NCBI RefSeq assembly: GCF_003752365.1
Contig: NZ_RJUO01000001.1
Location: forward strand, 124,001-188,000
Length of the DNA: 64,000 bases
Reading direction: 5' to 3'
Source of the DNA: Frondihabitans sp. PhB188
Lineage (GTDB): Bacteria; Actinomycetota; Actinomycetes; Actinomycetales; Microbacteriaceae
Below, piece after piece: positions 58,838 to 64,000 of this stretch. Within the stretch, counting starts at the first letter, position 1. Each line of letters begins with the position of its first letter. Below the pieces are notes generated by a model. It was not told the origin of the DNA, searched no databases, and worked only from the letters and a program-made list of their open reading frames with translations. A program made the translations under genes and the position numbers.

Positions 58838-60213
58838 GCGGGGACTCCTAGGTCGGCGGAGAGGCGGTCGACGGCGGCATCGACCGCCTCGGTGAGGTCG
58901 GGCAGGGTGGCGAGGTCGGGAGCGACGGCGGCGAGGACGGCGGACGTCGAGGCCTCCGGAGCCCCGGGGTCGGAGACGAGCGACGGCTGCTCGCGCAGGT
59001 GCAGCAGCCAGGCCGCGAGGGCGGTCGCCTGCCCGGGTCCGACTCCGGCTCCGCGCTGCAGGCGGCGCCGCAGCGGGTCGATCACGCGGACCGGGATCTT
59101 GTGCGAGCCGTCGCCGGCGATCTGGCGGAGGAGGTGGCGGATGCGGGGGTTCTCGAAGCGGGTCCGGAGCGCTGCGCGGGCCTCGTCGACCTCGGAGGCG
59201 GGCAGGGAGAGCTCGGCGGCGGCCTCGCTCCACAGCGTCTCGAGGGCCTCGACGCACGCGGCGTCGCCCATGGCCTCGGCGATCGTCTCGTGGCCGCGCA
59301 GCAGGCCGAGGTAGGCGAGCAGCGAGTGGCCCCCGTTGAGCAGCCAGAGCTTGCGCTGCTCGAACGGCGTGACGTCGTCGACGAAGCGGACTCCGGCGGT
59401 CTCCCACGCGGGGCGTCCGGCGGGGAAGTCGCCCGCGACGATCCACTCGGCGAACGGCTCCGCCACGACGACGCACTCGTCGCGCCAGCCGGTGAGCGCC
59501 TCGGCGTCGGCGCGGTCGGCGTCCGTCGCCGCCGGCGTGATGCGGTCGACCATCGACGAGACGAACGAGACATTGGCGCCGATCCATGCGGCAAGCCCGG
59601 TATCCCCGGCGAGCTCCGCGAGCGACGTCACGACCCGCGCCACGACCTCGCCGTTCGCCGTCAGGTTGTCGCACGGGACGATCGCGACGGGCCCCGAGCC
59701 GGCGTCGCGCCGGGCGCGGAGTCCGTCGACGAGCCGGCCCGGGACGGTGCGGCAGGGCTCGCCGGCGGCCAGGGCCGCCAGGTCGGCGGCGACCTCCGGC
59801 AGGTCGACGTCGACGGAGCCGTCGGCCGCGCGGCAGTAGGCGGCCTCGGTGACGGTGAGGCTGATGACGGCCGTGGCCGGCGACGCCACGGCAGCCCGCC
59901 AGGCGGCGGCGTCCGCTCCGTCGTGCGCCTCGAGGATCACGTCGACGAGGGTGGCCGTGTCGTCACCGGCCGAGCGTTCGAGCAGAGTGTAGACCGCGCC
60001 TTGTGCGGCGAGTTCCTGCGCCGCATCGGGTTTCCGGCCGGTGAAGGCCACGATGCCCCACTTCTCTCGGTCGGCCGGAACGCGCTGCGTGAACCAGGCC
60101 TCGTGCGACCGGTGGAAGGCGCCGAGACCGAGGTGCACGATGCCGCGCCGCCGGTTCGCCCGCATCGCGGCTGCGTCCGGGGAGAGCGCCGCCGCCGTGA
60201 GCCGCTCAGACAT
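58834..60213 (-). CDS. Mannitol dehydrogenase family / fructuronate reductase
   Basis: A 459-residue polyol dehydrogenase-like enzyme: [14 protein letters not shown], then [30 protein letters not shown], and the C-terminal helices. It interconverts D-fructuronate and D-mannonate with NAD(H). It overlaps both neighbours by a few bases. With ManD and the isomerases it forms the hexuronate route. Confidence 0.85.
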   Translation of the reverse strand: MSERLTAAALSPDAAAMRANRRRGIVHLGLGAFHRSHEAWFTQRVPADREKWGIVAFTGRKPDAAQELAAQGAVYTLLERSAGDDTATLVDVILEAHDGADAAAWRAAVASPATAVISLTVTEAAYCRAADGSVDVDLPEVAADLAALAAGEPCRTVPGRLVDGLRARRDAGSGPVAIVPCDNLTANGEVVARVVTSLAELAGDTGLAAWIGANVSFVSSMVDRITPAATDADRADAEALTGWRDECVVVAEPFAEWIVAGDFPAGRPAWETAGVRFVDDVTPFEQRKLWLLNGGHSLLAYLGLLRGHETIAEAMGDAACVEALETLWSEAAAELSLPASEVDEARAALRTRFENPRIRHLLRQIAGDGSHKIPVRVIDPLRRRLQRGAGVGPGQATALAAWLLHLREQPSLVSDPGAPEASTSAVLAAVAPDLATLPDLTEAVDAAVDRLSADLGVPA

Positions 60214-61060
60214 GCGCGCTCACGAGCGAGCGCAGGAAGGCCAGGTCGTCGGCCGTGCGCTCGGCCAGCGGCAGATCGGTCGAGAAGTCCTCGACGGTGA
60301 CCCAGCCGTCGTACCCGTGGTCGGCCAGGTCGCGGAGATACCCGCCGACGTGGGCCTGGCCGTCGCGGAGCGGGGCCCACTCGTGGGTCCAGATCAGCGA
60401 TCCGTCGTCGCGGCGGGAGCCGTCGGTCACCCAGCGGGCGTTCTTCACGTGCACGTGGGCAAGGTACTCGCCCAGCAGCTGGAATGCCGCGACGTGGTTC
60501 TCCCGCCCCTCGATCACGAGGTTGCCGAGGTCGTGGATGACGCCGACGTGGGCCGGGTCGAGTCCGTCGATCAAGCGCATCGCGGCACTGGCCGAGGGCG
60601 TGATGGTCTCGTGGTGGAGCTCGACGAGCGCTTTGACCCCGTGCTCGGCGGCGCGCGACGCGACCCACTCAAGGTCTTCGCGTGTGCGCCGCTGCACGGC
60701 GGGGTAGGCGGCGCCGGTGTCCGTGCGCGGCATGGTGACGCGCACCTGGCCCGCGCCGAGCGCCGCCGTCGCGGCGAGCATCCGCTCGACGTCTTCGTGC
60801 TGGTCGGCGCGGGCGTACCCGCCGATGCCCGACATCGCGAGGCCGGCGTCGTTCGTCACGGCGGCGATCGCCGGGAGGGACTCCTCGAGCCCGGTCAGCG
60901 GCCAGGTCGAGCGGTTGCCCGCCCAGAACCCGGGGAAGTCGGAGGCGGGCTGGTCGACGACGCGCCACTCGACGCCCTCCCACCCCTGAGACGCGAGGGT
61001 GCGCGCCGCCTCGGCGGGCTCCCAGTCGGGCGTGGACGCGGTGAAGACGGAGAACCTCAC
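60206..61060 (-). CDS. Sugar phosphate isomerase/epimerase family TIM-barrel protein 1
   Basis: A 284-residue AP endonuclease 2-like TIM barrel: F-S-V-F-T-A-S at the first strand, V-E-W-R-V, A-L-V-E-L-H-H-E-T in the middle, G-V-I-H-D-L-G-N-L and H-V-H-V-K-N-A. The Glu/Asp/His set matches metal-dependent isomerases or epimerases. GTG overlaps the oxidoreductase stop. The specific sugar is not readable. An uronate or keto-sugar is likely by context. Confidence 0.75.
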   Translation of the reverse strand: MRFSVFTASTPDWEPAEAARTLASQGWEGVEWRVVDQPASDFPGFWAGNRSTWPLTGLEESLPAIAAVTNDAGLAMSGIGGYARADQHEDVERMLAATAALGAGQVRVTMPRTDTGAAYPAVQRRTREDLEWVASRAAEHGVKALVELHHETITPSASAAMRLIDGLDPAHVGVIHDLGNLVIEGRENHVAAFQLLGEYLAHVHVKNARWVTDGSRRDDGSLIWTHEWAPLRDGQAHVGGYLRDLADHGYDGWVTVEDFSTDLPLAERTADDLAFLRSLVSAHV

Positions 61061-62205
61061 GAGCGCACCCCCACGGTGACGTCCTGGTCGTCGAGGATGC
61101 CGGTGAGCACCTCGTCGACGAGCACCGGCCGGCCGAGCGTGGCCGCGACGTAGACGGCCTTGACGGTGGCGAGCGAGAGCAGGGCGTCGTCGACGCGGAC
61201 GGCCGGCTGACGGCCCTCCGTGATCGCGCCGAGGATGTCGTCGTACTGGCGCGAGTGGCCGCGCACGAAGTGGTCCTTCTCGGCCGGGCCCCCCGCCATC
61301 TGGTCGTCGGGCAGCATCCCCGCCGCCTGGTTCTCCTTGCTCGCCGAGCCCTGCAGGGTGTCCTCGACGTCGTCGGCCCGGACGTGGAAGTACTCCAGCC
61401 GGTCGTCCGAGACGACGCCGGTGCCGCGGTCGCCGTGCACCTGGATGCGCGTGAGGTCGCCCGGGTAGGCGGCGGTGGTCGCGTGGACGACCGCGAGGGC
61501 GCCCGACTCGAAGCGGATCGTCGCTACGGCAAGGTCCTCGACCTCGATGCGATCGTGGGCGAGCACGGCGGTCTGGGCGCTGACCTCGACCGGCCGTCCG
61601 AGCATCCAGACGAGCAGGTCGACGGTGTGCACGCCCTGGTTCATCACCGAGCCCCCGCCGTCGAGCGCCCAGGTGCCGCGCCAGTCGCCGGAGTCGTAGT
61701 ACTTCTGGCTCCGCCACCAGGCGACCGAGGCGAGGCCCGAGGTGATGCGTCCGAAGCGGCCGTCGTGGGCGGCGCCGGCGAGCAGGGCGTTGGCCGGGTC
61801 GAAGCGGTGCTGGCTGATGACCGAGACCACCAGACCGCGCTCGGCCGCCTCGGCGGCGAGCTCCGAGATGCGGCGGGCGCGGGCGATGCTGACGTCGAGG
61901 GGCTTCTCGATGACGACGTGGCGGCCGGCCGCGATCGCGGTCTCGGCGAGCGACACGTGCAGGCCGCTGGGCGAGCAGACGACGACGAGGTCGACGTCCG
62001 CGCCGGCGAGCGCCTCGCCCAGGCTCTCGGCGACGAAGGGGGAGGGTGCGCCGGCGGCGGAGAGCTCGTCGGCGAGCGCCGTCGCGGCGGGCAGCACGGA
62101 GTCGACGGCGGCCGTGACGACGAAGCCGTCGTGCGCGGTCAGGACGGCTGCGTGGTGGCGTCCGATGACGCCGCAGCCGACGATGGCTGCTTTGATCGTG
62201 CTCAT
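61057..62205 (-). CDS. Gfo/Idh/MocA family oxidoreductase
   Basis: A 382-residue dehydrogenase. The N-terminal Rossmann fold reads A-I-V-G-C-G-V-I-G-R-H-H-A, then C-S-P-S-G-L-H-V-S-L-A and V-I-E-K-P-L-D-V, the family lysine motif. The C-terminal domain contains N-Q-G-V-H-T-V-D-L. It oxidises or reduces a sugar or inositol-like substrate with NAD(P). It is placed between the two TIM-barrel isomerases and overlaps both by four bases. Confidence 0.85.
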   Translation of the reverse strand: MSTIKAAIVGCGVIGRHHAAVLTAHDGFVVTAAVDSVLPAATALADELSAAGAPSPFVAESLGEALAGADVDLVVVCSPSGLHVSLAETAIAAGRHVVIEKPLDVSIARARRISELAAEAAERGLVVSVISQHRFDPANALLAGAAHDGRFGRITSGLASVAWWRSQKYYDSGDWRGTWALDGGGSVMNQGVHTVDLLVWMLGRPVEVSAQTAVLAHDRIEVEDLAVATIRFESGALAVVHATTAAYPGDLTRIQVHGDRGTGVVSDDRLEYFHVRADDVEDTLQGSASKENQAAGMLPDDQMAGGPAEKDHFVRGHSRQYDDILGAITEGRQPAVRVDDALLSLATVKAVYVAATLGRPVLVDEVLTGILDDQDVTVGVRS

Positions 62206-63053
62206 GCTGTGGTGACTCCGATTCGGTCGGTGAGGAGGGCGAAGGCGCGGGCGGCGCGCCCGAACTCGGCGGGGCCCGAGAAGCCGCCGAGGGCGTTGGT
62301 GTCGGCGAGGTGGGGCTCGAGCGAGGCGAAGCCGTCGTACCCGCGGTCGCGCAGGGCGATGACGGTCTCGAGAAGCTCCCCGTCGCCCTCTCCCGCAGGA
62401 ACGACCTGACCGGTTGCCATGACGGCGTCCTTCACCTGGAGGTAGTCCACCCACTCGTGGAGCAGCGGCCACGCCTCCGTGAACGGCTTGACGCCGCACT
62501 GCACGAAGTTCGCGTTGTCCCAGGCGAGCCGCAGCGCGGGGGAGTCGACCGTCGTCACGATGTCGAGAACGCGGCGGGGGATGTCGCCGAAGATCTCCTT
62601 CTCGTTCTCATGCAGCAGGATCACGCCCTCCCGCTCGGCGACCTCGGCGAGAGCGCGCATCCGCGCCATCACCTCGTCGCGGATCTCGTCGGGGTCCTGG
62701 CCCTCGGCCGGGTAGAACGAGAAGATCCGCACGTAGCGGGCGCCGAGGGCGTGGGCGGCGCGGATGGCCCGGCCCAGCCTCTCGACCTCGTGCTCGACGG
62801 GCAGCGACACCGGCACCTTGCCGACGGGGGAGGCGATGGCCGAGACGCTCATGCCGCGGTGCTCGAGCACCGACGCCAGCTCGGCGAGCTGCTCGGCGGT
62901 GAAGTCGACGACGTTGGTGCCCCAGGCGCCGCGCACCTCGATGTGACGGGCGCCGAGCGAGCCGAGCACGGCCGCCTGAACGCCCGGGTCGGCGTCGATC
63001 TCGTCGCCGAACCCCGAGAGGGTCCAGGTGAGTGTCGAGGTTGCTGTGGTCAT
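62202..63053 (-). CDS. Sugar phosphate isomerase/epimerase family TIM-barrel protein 2
   Basis: A 283-residue TIM barrel: L-S-G-F-G-D-E-I-D at strand one, H-I-E-V-R-G-A-W-G, I-L-L-H-E-N-E-K, L-A-W-D-N-A-N-F and L-Q-V-K-D-A. The E, D, H and E pattern supports metal-dependent isomerase chemistry. It is distinct from the other isomerase of the operon. ATG overlaps the permease stop. Confidence 0.75.
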   Translation of the reverse strand: MTTATSTLTWTLSGFGDEIDADPGVQAAVLGSLGARHIEVRGAWGTNVVDFTAEQLAELASVLEHRGMSVSAIASPVGKVPVSLPVEHEVERLGRAIRAAHALGARYVRIFSFYPAEGQDPDEIRDEVMARMRALAEVAEREGVILLHENEKEIFGDIPRRVLDIVTTVDSPALRLAWDNANFVQCGVKPFTEAWPLLHEWVDYLQVKDAVMATGQVVPAGEGDGELLETVIALRDRGYDGFASLEPHLADTNALGGFSGPAEFGRAARAFALLTDRIGVTTA

Positions 63054-63964
63054 TTGACGCCTCCTGCGGTCAGGCCACCGACGAGGTAGCGCTGGAAGAT
63101 GAGATAGAGCACGACGACGGGCAGGGCGCACACGAGCGCGGCCGCCATCATCTGGCCGTAGACGGGGATGGCCCCGCCCTCCTGCGTGGCCCCGAACACC
63201 TGGAGCGCGACCGCGGCCGTGCGGCTGTCCGGGTTGGTCATGATCGAGGCGAACAGCACGTCGTTCCAGCCGAGCAGGAACGCGAAGATGCCCGACACCA
63301 CGATCCCGGGCCACGACAGCGGCACCACGATGCGGGTGAGGATCCGCCACGACGACGCCCCGTCGATGCGGGCGGCCTCCTCGAGCTCGCGGGGGAGCCC
63401 GCGCAGATAGGTCACCATGACCCAGGTGGAGAACGGCAGGGCGAAGGTCAGGTACGTGATGAACAGGCCCCACCGGGTGCCGATCACCTGGACCCCCGTG
63501 ACCGTGGCGAAGCTGGAGAACAGCACGAACACCGGCAGGAGCAGAAGCGTCCCCGGGATCGACTGCAGCGCCAGGAGACCGCGGAGGAAGGTCAGGCGGC
63601 CGCGGAACTGGAACCGCACCAGCACGTACGCTGTCGCGACGGCGAGGAACGCGCAGACGAGGGCGACGCCGCCGGCGACGATCACGCTGTTGGCGAGGCC
63701 CCGGCCCAGGGCGACGGTCGTCCAGATCTTCGAGTAGTTCTCCATCGTGAACGCGGTCGGCCAGAAGTCGCCGCGCGCCACCGCGATGTCGGAGTTCACC
63801 GACGCCAGGAGGATGTACACGACGGGGATCAGCACGAACGCGAGGAGCACCGCGAGGATCACGACGAGGAGGGGGCGGGGGAGGAGGCGCATGATCTGCG
63901 CCTGCTGCGACCGGGAGCGGCGAGTTCCTGCGCCCGTGCTCTTCAGGGGGGTGACGGCGCTCAC
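63050..63964 (-). CDS. Carbohydrate ABC transporter permease (MalG-like)
   Basis: A 304-residue permease with six helices and the inner-membrane EAA loop: E-L-E-E-A-A-R-I-D-G-A-S-S-W-R-I. The N-terminus is polar, then the first helix starts near L-L-P-R-P-L-L-V-V-I-L-A. It is the second permease of a sugar importer whose other permease ends at the window edge. Substrate is probably the uronate or derived sugar processed by the downstream enzymes. The polar N-terminus holds one GCGCAGGAACT word. Confidence 0.85.
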   Translation of the reverse strand: MSAVTPLKSTGAGTRRSRSQQAQIMRLLPRPLLVVILAVLLAFVLIPVVYILLASVNSDIAVARGDFWPTAFTMENYSKIWTTVALGRGLANSVIVAGGVALVCAFLAVATAYVLVRFQFRGRLTFLRGLLALQSIPGTLLLLPVFVLFSSFATVTGVQVIGTRWGLFITYLTFALPFSTWVMVTYLRGLPRELEEAARIDGASSWRILTRIVVPLSWPGIVVSGIFAFLLGWNDVLFASIMTNPDSRTAAVALQVFGATQEGGAIPVYGQMMAAALVCALPVVVLYLIFQRYLVGGLTAGGVK

Positions 63965-64000
63965 TCGGCGGCCTCCGTCTCGGTCAGGACCTTCTCGTCG
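63961..64000 (-). CDS. Partial: C-terminus of upstream ABC sugar permease
   Basis: Only the last 12 codons and stop are in the window (ending K-V-L-T-E-T-E-A-A-E). The stop overlaps the GTG of the MalG-like permease, so this gene is translationally coupled. Identity as the first permease is inferred from gene order. Confidence 0.5.
   Translation of the reverse strand, partial: DEKVLTETEAAE

Noticed and set aside
1-64000. tRNA, rRNA or transposase genes
   Set aside because: No recognisable tRNA cloverleaf, rRNA or DDE/HUH transposase coding sequence was seen on either strand by eye. A covariance or profile search would be decisive.

Overview
The window looks like chromosomal DNA of a high-GC actinobacterium, most like a Microbacteriaceae member. 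The codons are strongly GC-biased, and ATGA/GTGA stop-start overlaps are common. Many single genes have a TANNNT-like -10 hexamer exactly six bases before the start codon and no Shine-Dalgarno sequence, which points to leaderless transcripts. I recognise no rRNA, tRNA, CRISPR array, transposase or phage module. The taxonomic call is inference from gene content.

Layout. 0-6 kb is the edge of a type VII (ESX/WXG100) secretion locus: three small WXG100-like proteins, a large LXG-like polymorphic toxin ending in a DNA/RNA non-specific endonuclease domain, its YezG-like immunity protein, and a reversed DUF6177 pair. 6-14 kb holds mostly single genes: DUF1294, a lysozyme-like secreted protein inside repeat-rich flanks, DUF427, DoxX, two SRPBCC proteins, a divergent LigC-type ligase and LigD-type polymerase, and a patatin. 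13.6-21.3 kb is a fatty-acid/acyl-CoA degradation locus around a QsdR/TetR regulator: acyl-CoA ligase, thioesterase, acyl-CoA dehydrogenase, thiolase, alcohol dehydrogenase, SDR and MaoC. 21.4-28 kb has a GH2 glycosidase behind a LacI-type operator, an arginase-like protein, an aldo/keto reductase, an HbpS-like protein, a 58-bp tandem repeat, a DUF559 nuclease-like gene and a GPP34 protein.

28.2-37.5 kb is one leftward operon that I read as guanidine assimilation: APC permease, the two 'urea amidolyase-associated' proteins (carboxyguanidine deiminase subunits), biotin-dependent guanidine/urea carboxylase, allophanate hydrolase and TetR. A GlnR-type nitrogen box lies upstream. The operon is bracketed by an intact GPP34 gene on one side and a decayed GPP34 remnant on the other.

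38-49 kb carries a MarR/quinone oxidoreductase pair, an ABC-2-like membrane protein, divergent MFS and LysR genes, an alpha-galactosidase and an NCS2 purine permease. 49.6-52.8 kb holds three apparent reading-frame breaks: a DipZ gene with an in-frame TAA, an SDR whose Shine-Dalgarno start is out of frame, and an IclR regulator split by a one-base deletion. The IclR effector domain continues into a beta-propeller-like domain, an unusual architecture. 57.6-64 kb is the end of a hexuronate catabolic operon: ABC permeases, two TIM-barrel isomerases, a Gfo/Idh/MocA oxidoreductase, fructuronate reductase and mannonate dehydratase.

The most striking unannotated structure is a family of intergenic palindromic elements. 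Ten copies found by eye are exactly 61 bp long with 12-bp inverted ends CGCGAGRTGGCC / GGCCAYYTCGCG, in five intergenic places. Two of them bound a decayed alpha/beta-hydrolase gene. A second genome-scale signal is the 11-mer GCGCAGGAACT, found 13 times and always on the coding strand when inside a gene.
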